Of a stretch of 33,462 bases of DNA, positions 7,490 through 15,377 are shown one piece after another. Each line of letters opens with the position of its first letter. The stretch's first letter is position 1. The stretch is from NCBI GenBank assembly GCA_027083445.1, contig JALWOP010000475.1:1-33462 (forward strand), given 5' to 3'. Made by a program: the position numbers and the translations under genes. The stretch comes from Planctomycetota bacterium. Lineage in GTDB: Bacteria > Planctomycetota > UBA1135 > GCA-002686595. The notes beneath the pieces were generated by a model that saw nothing but the letters and a program-made list of their open reading frames with translations, was not told where the DNA came from and did not search any database.

Positions 7490-9133
7490 ATGCGGCTGCG
7501 ATTCTCTCGCCTCGTCGCGGGCGCCCTGGCGCTCGCTCTCGCTTCAGTGGCTACGGCCCAGGAATACGTGGTAGTCGTCCATCCTTCCAACCCGGCGAAG
7601 GACGTCTCCATGACCACCCTGCGGCACATTTTCAAGGCCGAGCAGCAGTCTTGGAGCGACAAGTCCCTGGGCGACATCTATCTCGCGATGCCCTCTTCGA
7701 AGTCGCCGGAGTACGCCTTCCTACTGGACAAGGTCTACTCGATGTCCGACCGCGAATTGGCCAAGCACTGGGTCGAGATGGTCTATCGCAACAAGATCGC
7801 GGCCCGTCCCAAGGAGTTGCCTTCCAACGCGATCATCCTGCGCATCGTGCAGGCCAAGAAGGGTGCCATTGCCATCCTGCCCGCTGCGGAAGTCGCCAAG
7901 GACGCCAAGGTCAAGGTGCTCACGGTCGACGGCAAGGGCGCCGGTGACAAGGGTTATGCCCTGGTCGCATCGAAGCACTCGATGGCCATGGCCTCCGGGA
8001 GAGAGGACGGTCTCGGAACGGTTCAGCCCCAGCCGGCCGGCTATCAGGACGATGACCGCTTGACCGCGGTGGAGAACGAACTCCTCGATCTGCAGGTTCA
8101 ACTCGCCACCGGTGATGATGGAGGCGATGTTTCCAATGGACCCCTGCTCGACATCTCCGGCTTCGGACATGTGCAGGCCAGCAGCAATGACGTGGATGGG
8201 ACGACCAGCAACCCTTTTGCCCTGGGAGGCCTGGATCTCTTCATCACTTCGAACCTAGGTGACGGCTTCTCCTTTCTGAACGAAACGGTCTTCGAGCCGA
8301 CGGAAGAGGGCGAGTACGTTCTCGATGTGGAGCGGGTCATCGCCAAGTACCAGGTCAACGACCAATTCAACGTTCAAGCTGGACGCTTTCACACGACTAT
8401 CGGCGCCTGGAACGAGCGCTACCACCACGGAGAGTGGCTGCAGACCAGCATCGGGCGTCCTGCCGTCCTCAACTTCGAAGATGAAGGCGGACTGCTCCCC
8501 GTGCACCTGATCGGCTTGCTCGTCAAGGGGCAGCGCCCCATCGGCGATTCGGTACTCGATTACACCCTCGAGATCGGCAACGGCCGCGGTCCGACGCCCG
8601 ACCCGCCGCAGATCGTCGTCGACGCGAACAAGTCCAAGGCGGTCAATGTCCAGGTCGGCTACAGCCCCGCCTCCGTGGATGGCCTGCGTGTAGGCGGTGG
8701 CATCTACACCGACAGCATTCCCGCCAATGCCGATGCAAGCGCGGGCTCGGTCCATGAGGACTTGGACGAAATCATCTACAGCGCTTTCGCGACCTACTTT
8801 GGAAGCGACTGGCAAGTGATGGCGGAGTACATGGCCATCAACCATGACGGCACGACACAAGGTAGTACCGACTCGGATGGCTTTTACATCCAGGTCGCCC
8901 ACCCCATGGGAGAATGGACGCCCTATGTGCGTTTCGACTCGGTCAGCCTGGACGACGCCGACACCTACTTCTCCAGCCTTGACGACCGCGACACCATCGC
9001 CCTGGGCACGCGCTGGGACGTGGGGCAGTGGACCGCCCTCAAGTTCCAATACCAGACGACGGATATCGATCTCGCGGGAGGCGGAACCAGTGACGAGGAT
9101 GCGTTCCTCGTCCAGTGGTCCTTCGCGTTCTGA
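7490..9133 (+). CDS. PstS-like binding domain fused to outer-membrane beta-barrel porin
   Basis: A 547-residue exported protein with three parts. A signal peptide spans about 1-23 (RLVAGALALALASVATA). A small periplasmic binding domain at about 24-160 resembles short PstS-like (phosphate-binding-type) proteins: VVVHPSNPAKDVSMTTLRHIF, then SW, KHWVEMVY and KKGAIAILPA. A short amphipathic heptad helix DDRLTAVENELLDLQVQLA at about 188-206 looks like the trimer coiled coil found before some porin barrels. From about 219 to the end come alternating hydrophobic strands and acidic loops (FGHVQASS, FNVQAGRFHTTIGAW, YTLEIGNGRG), finishing with WSFAF, the aromatic C-terminal signature of outer-membrane barrels. 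The frame is open further upstream to 6764, but the signal peptide and an AGGA at about 7478-7481 fix the ATG at 7490. Substrate is unknown; phosphate or another oxyanion is only a family-based guess. Confidence 0.85.
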   Translation: MRLRFSRLVAGALALALASVATAQEYVVVVHPSNPAKDVSMTTLRHIFKAEQQSWSDKSLGDIYLAMPSSKSPEYAFLLDKVYSMSDRELAKHWVEMVYRNKIAARPKELPSNAIILRIVQAKKGAIAILPAAEVAKDAKVKVLTVDGKGAGDKGYALVASKHSMAMASGREDGLGTVQPQPAGYQDDDRLTAVENELLDLQVQLATGDDGGDVSNGPLLDISGFGHVQASSNDVDGTTSNPFALGGLDLFITSNLGDGFSFLNETVFEPTEEGEYVLDVERVIAKYQVNDQFNVQAGRFHTTIGAWNERYHHGEWLQTSIGRPAVLNFEDEGGLLPVHLIGLLVKGQRPIGDSVLDYTLEIGNGRGPTPDPPQIVVDANKSKAVNVQVGYSPASVDGLRVGGGIYTDSIPANADASAGSVHEDLDEIIYSAFATYFGSDWQVMAEYMAINHDGTTQGSTDSDGFYIQVAHPMGEWTPYVRFDSVSLDDADTYFSSLDDRDTIALGTRWDVGQWTALKFQYQTTDIDLAGGGTSDEDAFLVQWSFAF

Positions 9134-9159
9134 AACCCAATCGCAGACGGACAGACATG

Positions 9160-9195
9160 CGAGCGGGCGGCGGCCATATGGCCGCCGCCCGCTTG
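9160..9195. terminator. Long palindromic hairpin between convergent porin-fusion and trxB genes
   Basis: A 36-bp palindrome centred between 9177 and 9178, on catatg. All 18 base pairs can form, with one G-T pair at 9161/9194. It lies 26 bp after the porin-fusion stop and 24 bp before the trxB stop, the expected place for a bidirectional terminator. The arms are almost entirely G and C, and no T-run follows on either side. Confidence 0.75.
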
Positions 9196-9219
9196 TCTAT
9201 CGGTGCGGCAACCGCGCCG

Positions 9220-10179
9220 CTAACCGGCAGAGGAGGTCTCGGCAGCTTCCTGGAGTTCGAGCCAACGCTCGCAATCGATCGCGGCCATGCATCCCGTTCC
9301 TGCTGCGGTGATCGCTTGGCGGTAGGTGGGATCCATGACATCCCCACAGGCGAAAACACCCGGAACGTTGGTGCGCGTAGAGCCCTTCTCGACGAGCACA
9401 TAGCCATTCTCGTCCATGTCGATCTGGCCCTTGAAAATCGCTGAGTTCGGGGAGTGTCCGATGGCGATGAAGATGCCGTCACAGGCCACCTCCTCAGTAC
9501 CGCCACCCTGAGTGTCCTGCAAGATGACTCGATTCACCTTGCCGTCCGGACCTTCCAGAATATCCGTCACGGTACGATTCAGAGCCCAGTCGATCTTTGG
9601 ATTGGCCTGGGCACGCTCCAACATGATGCGTGAAGCCCGGAAACCTTCGCGCCGGTGAACGATGGTCACCTTCTTGGCGAAACGGGTCAGGAACTGAGCC
9701 TCCTCCATGGCGGTGTCGCCACCTCCCACGACAAGCACCTCCTTGTCGGGATAGAAGGCGCCGTCACAGGTGGCGCAGGCCGATACTCCACGCCCCATCA
9801 GGCGGGTCTCGGCTTCCAGGCCCAGGAGACGGGCGGAGGCTCCCGTGGCGATGATCAGGGCCTGACTCTGGTGCTCACCGAAGGCGCTCTTGAGCTTGAA
9901 GGGCCGCGTCGAGAGGTCGACCGACTCGATCTCCTCGAACTTGATCTCCGTACCGAAACGCTCGGCCTGGGCCTGGAACTGCTCCATCATCTCGGGCCCC
10001 ATGACCCCCTCCGGATAGCCGGGGAAGTTCTCCACGTCGGTCGTGATCGTGAGCTGCCCTCCCGGCTGCATACCCTGGAAGAGGAGCGGCTGCAGATTGG
10101 CGCGGGCGGCATAGATGGCGGCCGTATACCCGGCGGGACCGGATCCGATGATGGTGACGTTTCTGACTTCGTTGCTCAT
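9220..10179 (-). CDS. trxB: Thioredoxin reductase (NADPH)
   Basis: FAD enzyme that passes electrons from NADPH to thioredoxin in the cytoplasm; 319 residues, the normal size for low-molecular-weight TrxB. Visible elements are the FAD-binding GSGPAG (12-17), the redox-active CATC (Cys135 and Cys138), the NADPH-binding GGGDTAMEEA (152-161), the NADPH phosphate-binding HRREGFRAS (175-183), and the C-terminal FAD motif GVFACGDVMDPTYRQAITAAGTG. The frame remains open upstream to 10857, antisense to the neighbouring gene. The ATG at 10179 matches the family N-terminus (NVTIIGSGPAG) and is therefore chosen. It is divergent from the inositol-monophosphatase-family gene with an 81-bp shared upstream region. 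No thioredoxin gene is in the window. Confidence 0.97.
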   Translation of the reverse strand: MSNEVRNVTIIGSGPAGYTAAIYAARANLQPLLFQGMQPGGQLTITTDVENFPGYPEGVMGPEMMEQFQAQAERFGTEIKFEEIESVDLSTRPFKLKSAFGEHQSQALIIATGASARLLGLEAETRLMGRGVSACATCDGAFYPDKEVLVVGGGDTAMEEAQFLTRFAKKVTIVHRREGFRASRIMLERAQANPKIDWALNRTVTDILEGPDGKVNRVILQDTQGGGTEEVACDGIFIAIGHSPNSAIFKGQIDMDENGYVLVEKGSTRTNVPGVFACGDVMDPTYRQAITAAGTGCMAAIDCERWLELQEAAETSSAG

Positions 10180-10260
10180 GGAGGTTGGTTCGGGGATGGA
10201 GTGGCGCGGTAGTCTAGGACAACAGCAGGCGGATTGCGCGCCGTGTAGGCTGCGGGGAGC
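10180..10260. promoter_or_regulatory. Divergent upstream region of trxB and the phosphatase gene
   Basis: An 81-bp intergenic stretch that must contain start signals for both genes. A GGGGAG lies directly before the ATG at 10261. No convincing -35/-10 pair, repeat or operator was recognised. Confidence 0.4.
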
Positions 10261-11259
10261 ATGAACCCCAAGCAGCAATCCTCGTTTTGGCGTTCTCGCC
10301 TGACAGAACTGGCCGAGCGCCTGCGCCGGACTGCCCGCAAGGCCATGGATCAGGCCCTCGCCGGGGGCAACCTCGATGGCGTGGCGCGTCAGGTCGGCCA
10401 GGGGGCCGGAGACGCCACCTTCGGACTCGACCAGGCCACCGAAGCCGTCCTGGACCTGTGGCTGGGAGAGGTCTCCTCCCAGGCCCCCCTCTCGCTCTTC
10501 AGCGAAGATCGTGGCTGGCGTCACCGGGGTCCCGGGGGCGAATGTGCGGGTTTCGACCACGGCGGCCCGCGCATCGTCATCGATCCGGTCGATGGGACAC
10601 GCAACCTCATGCTCGACCTGCGCAGCGCCTGGACCGTGATCGCCCTGGCCCCCCCGGGGCCGGAGGTGCCGCGCCAGAGCGAAGTCGAACTGGGGATCGT
10701 GGCCGAAATCCCCGACTCCAGAGGAGCGCGGTGGCGCACCCTCAGCGCCGAGCGCGGCGGGGGCTGTCGCCTGACCCTCGCGGGTGAGGAACGCGAGCTC
10801 TGCGTCGATGCCGATGCACGCTGCGACAACGGTTACTTCCCCTTCTTTGCCTTTCACCCGCGCATCCGGCCCGCAGTCGCCAAGCTCGGCGCGCGCTTCT
10901 TCGAACAGTTGGAACAGGAGGGCATCGATACGAGCACCTGCTTCGACGATCAGTACATCAGTTCAGGCGGACAGCTCGCCCTGATTGCCCTTGGAACCTA
11001 CCGCATGGTCGTCGAACCGCGTGCTTGGCTGGCTGCCCGCGGGGAGCCCACACAGACCTGCAAGCCCTACGACATTGCAGGAGCGGTGCTTTGCGCCGAA
11101 GAGGCCGGTGCGCTGGTCACCGACCTCACGGGCAAAGCCCTCGACCATCCCCTGGATGCACGGACCCCCGTTTCCTTCTGCGCTTTCCACAACGCCGCGA
11201 CCCGCGACCGTCTCTGGCCCTACCTCGAGCGAGCCCTTTTCTCCAGTCCCTCCGGTTAG
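10261..11259 (+). CDS. Inositol-monophosphatase-family phosphatase
   Basis: A 332-residue member of the Mg2+/Li+-dependent FIG superfamily (inositol monophosphatase, bisphosphate nucleotidase, fructose-bisphosphatase). The metal site is visible: Glu in LFSEDRGW (about 80-86), the hallmark IDPVDGTRN (107-115), and PYDIAGAVLCAEEAGA (269-284) with the third metal aspartate. It is longer than typical SuhB (about 270) because of added segments between the motifs. Substrate cannot be decided from sequence; inositol phosphate, PAP or a sugar phosphate are all possible. It is divergent from trxB. Its stop codon is interlocked with that of the convergent permease gene (TTAG at 11256-11259). Confidence 0.85.
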   Translation: MNPKQQSSFWRSRLTELAERLRRTARKAMDQALAGGNLDGVARQVGQGAGDATFGLDQATEAVLDLWLGEVSSQAPLSLFSEDRGWRHRGPGGECAGFDHGGPRIVIDPVDGTRNLMLDLRSAWTVIALAPPGPEVPRQSEVELGIVAEIPDSRGARWRTLSAERGGGCRLTLAGEERELCVDADARCDNGYFPFFAFHPRIRPAVAKLGARFFEQLEQEGIDTSTCFDDQYISSGGQLALIALGTYRMVVEPRAWLAARGEPTQTCKPYDIAGAVLCAEEAGALVTDLTGKALDHPLDARTPVSFCAFHNAATRDRLWPYLERALFSSPSG

Positions 11260-12965
11260 GAGCTGGAACCGCGTAGCCCGGGAGCCGCCGGGTCGAACCG
11301 CTCGAGGGACCACCCACCCGCGACCACTCCTGCCCACAGACTGAAGAGGGAGAGCGCGAACGCCACGCCGACTGCGATCGTCAGGGCAAGAACCTCTCCG
11401 ACATCGAAGCCCTTGGCCAAAGCGAAGGCGCCGGCGGCCCCCATGCCGATGATGAGCCCCGACACGAGCAGGATGGCGAGGCGTACCAGAGTCACCAGGA
11501 GCAGTCGCCCGGTGTGCTGAGTGGCCGCCGACTGGCCGCGCTGGTAGCGCACGGGGAACCAGAGGAAAACGACATTGTCCACGATCACCCAGAGGGCTAC
11601 GGCCCAGGGTATGCCGGCTATGATGAGCCCGAGCGTGAGCGACCATTCACCCAGGTAGGCCAGACGCCCGAGTTCCGCGAACGTGACCAGGAGGGTGACG
11701 ATACCGATCTCCGGCAGGATCGTAGCCAAGAAGATCCTGCGCGAAGAAACGGGCCAGGTGCGCATGATCTCGATGCGCTCCAGGTTGCCCCGGAAATCGA
11801 AACGCAGCCCCGAAGTGATGTAGATCACCCCCCACAGCGCCAGGAAGAGCGCCCCCTCCACGGGCTCGGACAGGGTGGTCAAGGTGAAGAGCAGGGCCAC
11901 GCCGACGGTCACCAATCCCAAGAGCAGCGTGCCCTTGGCGGTACGCCACAGGCAGGTCAACTGGATCCAAGCCAGCGCACCGAAAGGGCCGGAGCCGAGG
12001 AGCCATGGAGCACGCAGCCCCTTGGCCGCCTTCCCACCCAGGCCGCCCATCCCCGCGACCAGGTTCCGTCCGGCTCCCATGCGGCGCCGGCGCGCGGCCA
12101 CCTGGGCGGAGGTCGCAAGGGAAAGCTCTCGGAAATCGCACGGCAGGCGGGTCGTGACTTCGAACAGGAGCACGCTCAACGCCAGGGCGAACCCAAACCA
12201 GAGGGCAAACTCTCCACTCCCCGGGGCAGCCATGGCCCTGGCCCAGGGGAGAGCCGGCAACCCGGCCCAGGTGAAGATCGGGGCGTGGGCCAGGCCGAGG
12301 AAAAAGCCCATGGGACCGGTTCCGCGCGGGAGAACCGGGCGGTCGACCGGGCCGTCCCCTCCGAAAAGGGCAACGAGGAGCAAGAGAATGGCGACCAGTG
12401 CCCCGAACCGAGGCGCCCAGCCGGGCAGCCTCCCCACCAACCGGCCGAGACGACTCTCGGCATCCCCCACCCCGATCGCGACCGCCTGACCCAGAATGGG
12501 CAGGGTCATCACCGCCAAGAAAGCCCCCAGGAATCCGAAGAGCGGAACCGGCATGCGCGCACCGAGCTCGATCGAGAAGATCAGGGCAAAGAGAGAAGCC
12601 GCGAATAGGCTCGGAAGCAGTCGATAGCGGATGAGCTCTCGCCGGGTGACCGGCGCGGAGAGCAGACGTTCCACCTCCTCCTCGGGGATGTAGAGTCCGC
12701 GATAGCTGAGAGCACCCGAAACGATCACCACGGCGAAGATCACCAGGGCGGCTCGCGCCATCGCCAAGCTGTCGGATTCGGAGAAGGCCTGGTGAGACAT
12801 GATCCGCGCCCGGGCCAGGGCACCGGCCAACCAGAGCCCGATCCCGGCCAGAGCCGCGAGGACGGTCAAGAGTCCCCTTGGGGTGCGTACCATCCGCAGG
12901 AAGCGTCGGACCCTCCCCCTCCAGCGCAGGCGCAAGAGGACCAGGAGCGGCGAACGCGCGCTCAT
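11256..12965 (-). CDS. ABC exporter permease, multi-pass membrane protein
   Basis: A 569-residue integral membrane protein with many hydrophobic segments, for example LLTVLAALAGIGLWLAGAL near 33-51, MARAALVIFAVVIVSGAL near 69-86 and further pairs through to LTIAVGVAFALSLFSLWAGVV near the C-terminus. The segment YIPEEEVERLLSAPVTRRELIRYRL, after the second membrane helix, resembles the putative ABC-exporter permease family. It overlaps the ATPase stop by 4 bp (12962-12965), so the two form a translationally coupled transporter. Substrate is unknown. The final bases overlap the stop of the convergent phosphatase gene. Confidence 0.8.
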   Translation of the reverse strand: MSARSPLLVLLRLRWRGRVRRFLRMVRTPRGLLTVLAALAGIGLWLAGALARARIMSHQAFSESDSLAMARAALVIFAVVIVSGALSYRGLYIPEEEVERLLSAPVTRRELIRYRLLPSLFAASLFALIFSIELGARMPVPLFGFLGAFLAVMTLPILGQAVAIGVGDAESRLGRLVGRLPGWAPRFGALVAILLLLVALFGGDGPVDRPVLPRGTGPMGFFLGLAHAPIFTWAGLPALPWARAMAAPGSGEFALWFGFALALSVLLFEVTTRLPCDFRELSLATSAQVAARRRRMGAGRNLVAGMGGLGGKAAKGLRAPWLLGSGPFGALAWIQLTCLWRTAKGTLLLGLVTVGVALLFTLTTLSEPVEGALFLALWGVIYITSGLRFDFRGNLERIEIMRTWPVSSRRIFLATILPEIGIVTLLVTFAELGRLAYLGEWSLTLGLIIAGIPWAVALWVIVDNVVFLWFPVRYQRGQSAATQHTGRLLLVTLVRLAILLVSGLIIGMGAAGAFALAKGFDVGEVLALTIAVGVAFALSLFSLWAGVVAGGWSLERFDPAAPGLRGSSS

Positions 12966-13729
12966 TGCACGTCGTCCCCGGTGGCGTGCAGAAAGATCTC
13001 CTCCAAGGAATCGTTGCGCTCCGCCGCCAACTCCTCCCGGGCCTCCTCGAGCGTCCCCATGAAGACCGTCCTGCCCTCGTTCAAGATCAGCAGGCGGTCC
13101 GCCAGGGCCTCGATCAACTCGAGTAGGTGCGAAGAGAGGACGATCCCAACCCCTGAGTCCGCCAGCTCGCGAATCGACTTGCGCGCCGCGCGAATGCCCC
13201 GGGGGTCCAGGCCCGAGAGGGGTTCATCGAGCAACAAGAGCTCGGGCTCGGAGAGCCAGGCACAGCAGAAGGCCAGCTTCTGGCGCATCCCTCGCGAGAG
13301 TTCCCCACCCAGAGCCTCCTTCTTCCGGGTGAGCTCGAAACGCTCCAGCAAGACCAGGCCCTTGGCCTGCCAGTCCTCGATCCCGTAGAGGACCGCAGTG
13401 AACTCGAGGTGCTCCCAGACCGTAAGCACATCGAAGGGCCGCGGATCGTCGGGCACCCAGGCCAGAGCGGCCTTGGCCTGGGCCTCTTGGGCCTCGATGT
13501 CCCTGCCGGCGACGACGATGCGTCCTTCCTGTAGTGGCAGAATCCCGGCGATCGATCGCAGAGTGGTCGTTTTCCCCGCCCCATTGGGACCGACCAAGCC
13601 GAGGATCTCACCGGGCCCAACGGTCAGGCTGAGATCCCGAGCGGCGATCGCCTCACCGAAACGCCGGGTGAAGTCCTGCACGATCAACGGAGGAAACTCG
13701 CCCCTGCCGGGCTCGATCGTATCGCTCAT
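12962..13729 (-). CDS. ABC transporter ATP-binding protein
   Basis: A 255-residue ATPase subunit that would power the adjacent permease at the inner membrane. Walker A GPNGAGKT (47-54), signature LSRGMRQ (about 144-150, a variant of LSGGQ), Walker B LLLLDEP (164-170), D-loop SGLD and the switch histidine SSHLLE (199-204) are all present, so it should be active. The Q-loop position reads WVPDDPRPF, with Asp in place of Gln, as in some multidrug/export-type ATPases. The reading frame is open upstream to 13990 inside the neighbouring gene; the ATG at 13729 gives the normal family N-terminus. It lies 29 bp after the flavoprotein dehydrogenase stop. Confidence 0.93.
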   Translation of the reverse strand: MSDTIEPGRGEFPPLIVQDFTRRFGEAIAARDLSLTVGPGEILGLVGPNGAGKTTTLRSIAGILPLQEGRIVVAGRDIEAQEAQAKAALAWVPDDPRPFDVLTVWEHLEFTAVLYGIEDWQAKGLVLLERFELTRKKEALGGELSRGMRQKLAFCCAWLSEPELLLLDEPLSGLDPRGIRAARKSIRELADSGVGIVLSSHLLELIEALADRLLILNEGRTVFMGTLEEAREELAAERNDSLEEIFLHATGDDVQ

Positions 13730-13758
13730 GGCAAGGGAGCGTAGCGTCTGCCGCTCGG

Positions 13759-14931
13759 TCACTCCTCGGGTAGACGCAAGGTTCGCGTATCGGCCTTGGC
13801 CTCGGCCTTGGGGAGGCTTGGCCTCAGGCGCTCCAGGACGCGGGCGGCAGTGGCTCGATAGCCGGTCAACTTGCCACCATAGACCGTCAGGAAGGAGGGC
13901 CGGGAGCGCGAGTCGACGACCAGCATCACCTCCCGTGAGCGGTGGAAGGCGGCCCCTTCGGCCCGGGGCAAGACGCGCAGACCGGCCCATGCAGCCAGGG
14001 GCTCATGGTCGAGAGCAGGGAAGGTTCCCCGGACCACCTCGCGTAGATACTCGATCTCCTCGGGCGTCGCCTCGATCGTCGCAGGATCCCCCTCGAAAGG
14101 TCTCTCGGTGGTGCCCACCAGGACATGCCCCTTCCAAGGCATGACGAAGACCGCCCGCTGGTCCTGGGGCGCCTCGGTGTAGTAGATCCCCTGATCGAGG
14201 CGTCCGGGGAGCTCGATGTGAGTTCCGCCGACCAGGTCGATCGATCGCCGCGGCGGCGGAGGCGTGACCCGGTCGAGGAGGCGGTTGGCCCAGGGTCCCG
14301 CTGCGTTGACGACGACCCGCGCCGCCAGCTCACGCACCTCCTCGTCCGTCCGATAGCGTACTCGCCAGCCGCGGCCTTCCCGCGACGCGCCCACCACCTG
14401 CGCTCCGGTGAGGATCACCGCACCCAGTTCGGCAGCGGACGCCGCTACCGCCCGACAGAGGGCGGCATCATCGGTCTGTCCGTCGTGGTAGCGAAAGACC
14501 TGCCGTAGGCCTTCGGTATTCAGTCCATCCAGGGTTTCCCAAGCTGCCCTCGGAACGGTCTGGAAGCGAGCATCCCTCCCGAGTCCGCCGAGCAGAGCAT
14601 AGAGCGAAAGCCCCGCGCGAATCTTCCAGGGTCCGCGCTGCATTCCCCGATAGACCGGCACGAAAAAGGGGACCAGCTTGACGAGGTGGGGCGCAATCGC
14701 AAGCAGGATGGTTCGCTCTCGCAGGGACTCACGCACGAGGCGCAGCTCGAAGGTCTCGAGGTAGCGCAGCCCCCCATGGATGAGCTTGCTGGAGCGGGAA
14801 GAGGTCCCTGCGGCAATGTGGCTGCGCTCCAGGCAGACCGTCCGGTGCCCGGCAGCGGCCGCGGCCTGGGTCACCCCCAGTCCCTGGATGCCTGCGCCGA
14901 TGACGAGCACGTCCGTGTCGGGCTGAACCAT
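13759..14931 (-). CDS. glpD: FAD-dependent glycerol-3-phosphate dehydrogenase-like protein
   Basis: A 390-residue flavoprotein of the GlpD/DAO family, which oxidises glycerol-3-phosphate to dihydroxyacetone phosphate at the inner membrane and feeds electrons to quinone. Visible motifs are the FAD-binding VIGAGIQGLG near the start (about 9-18), SSRSSKLIHGGLRYLE (about 43-58, the GlpD signature), VVNAAGPWANRLLD, and VYGGKLTGYRATA near the end. Typical GlpD is about 500 residues with a C-terminal helical domain; here the protein stops shortly after GGKLTGYR, so that domain is missing. The ATG at 14931 is preferred to the upstream ATG at 15003, because the upstream 24 residues are not family-like and would run up to the arsC start. 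It precedes the ABC pair on the same strand. Substrate assignment is by family only. Confidence 0.82.
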   Translation of the reverse strand: MVQPDTDVLVIGAGIQGLGVTQAAAAAGHRTVCLERSHIAAGTSSRSSKLIHGGLRYLETFELRLVRESLRERTILLAIAPHLVKLVPFFVPVYRGMQRGPWKIRAGLSLYALLGGLGRDARFQTVPRAAWETLDGLNTEGLRQVFRYHDGQTDDAALCRAVAASAAELGAVILTGAQVVGASREGRGWRVRYRTDEEVRELAARVVVNAAGPWANRLLDRVTPPPPRRSIDLVGGTHIELPGRLDQGIYYTEAPQDQRAVFVMPWKGHVLVGTTERPFEGDPATIEATPEEIEYLREVVRGTFPALDHEPLAAWAGLRVLPRAEGAAFHRSREVMLVVDSRSRPSFLTVYGGKLTGYRATAARVLERLRPSLPKAEAKADTRTLRLPEE

Positions 14932-15008
14932 GGGTGCAGTATCGGGAGAAGACCTCCCGAGTCCAAGGTTGCTCGACGAGAGGCGCTGTGTCGGGTACAC
15001 CATGCGCC

Positions 15009-15377
15009 ATGAGCCTGACCGAGTCCGACGGGGAGCTGCTCCTGCTCCACAATCCCCGCTGCTCCAAGAGCCGCCAAGTCAAAGCCCTGCTCGAGGAACG
15101 CGCGGTGGCCTTCACCGAGCGGCGCTACCTCGAATCTCCCCTCGACGTGGAGGAGCTGACCGAGCTCGCACGTCTCCTAGGACGCCCAATCCGCGAGTGG
15201 ACGCGCGAGAAGGAAAAGGCCTTCTCCGAAGCGGGGCTCGATGACGAGTCGGACGACCAGGCAATCCTGAAGGCCATGGCCACCCATCCGATCCTGATGC
15301 AACGCCCGATCCTCATCCGCGGCGAGAGCGCCCGCATCGGTCGCCCCCCCGAAGAGGTGCTGGAACTCCTCCCCTAG
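15009..15377 (+). CDS. arsC: ArsC-family arsenate reductase-like protein
   Basis: A 122-residue thioredoxin-fold protein of the glutaredoxin-dependent ArsC/YffB/Spx group. The N-terminal strand and active site read LLLLHNPRCSKSRQ, with the catalytic Cys at residue 18. A later LMQRPILI segment carries the arginine and cis-proline typical of the family. ArsC reduces arsenate to arsenite, while YffB-type relatives have no proven function. No ArsB, ArsR or other arsenic gene is nearby, so arsenate reduction is plausible but not proven. The ATG at 15009 is chosen over an in-frame upstream start at 14934, because it gives the usual short N-terminus. The stop TAG is interlocked with that of the convergent kinase (CTAG at 15374-15377). 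Confidence 0.85.
   Translation: MSLTESDGELLLLHNPRCSKSRQVKALLEERAVAFTERRYLESPLDVEELTELARLLGRPIREWTREKEKAFSEAGLDDESDDQAILKAMATHPILMQRPILIRGESARIGRPPEEVLELLP

Noticed and set aside
10180-10857. N-terminal extension of TrxB by 226 residues.
   Set aside because: It lies antisense to the phosphatase gene; family members begin at the residue encoded at 10179.
14932-15008. Longer starts for the GlpD-like protein (15003) and for ArsC (14934).
   Set aside because: The extensions would overlap each other antisense and lack family-like sequence; the internal ATGs give normal N-termini.
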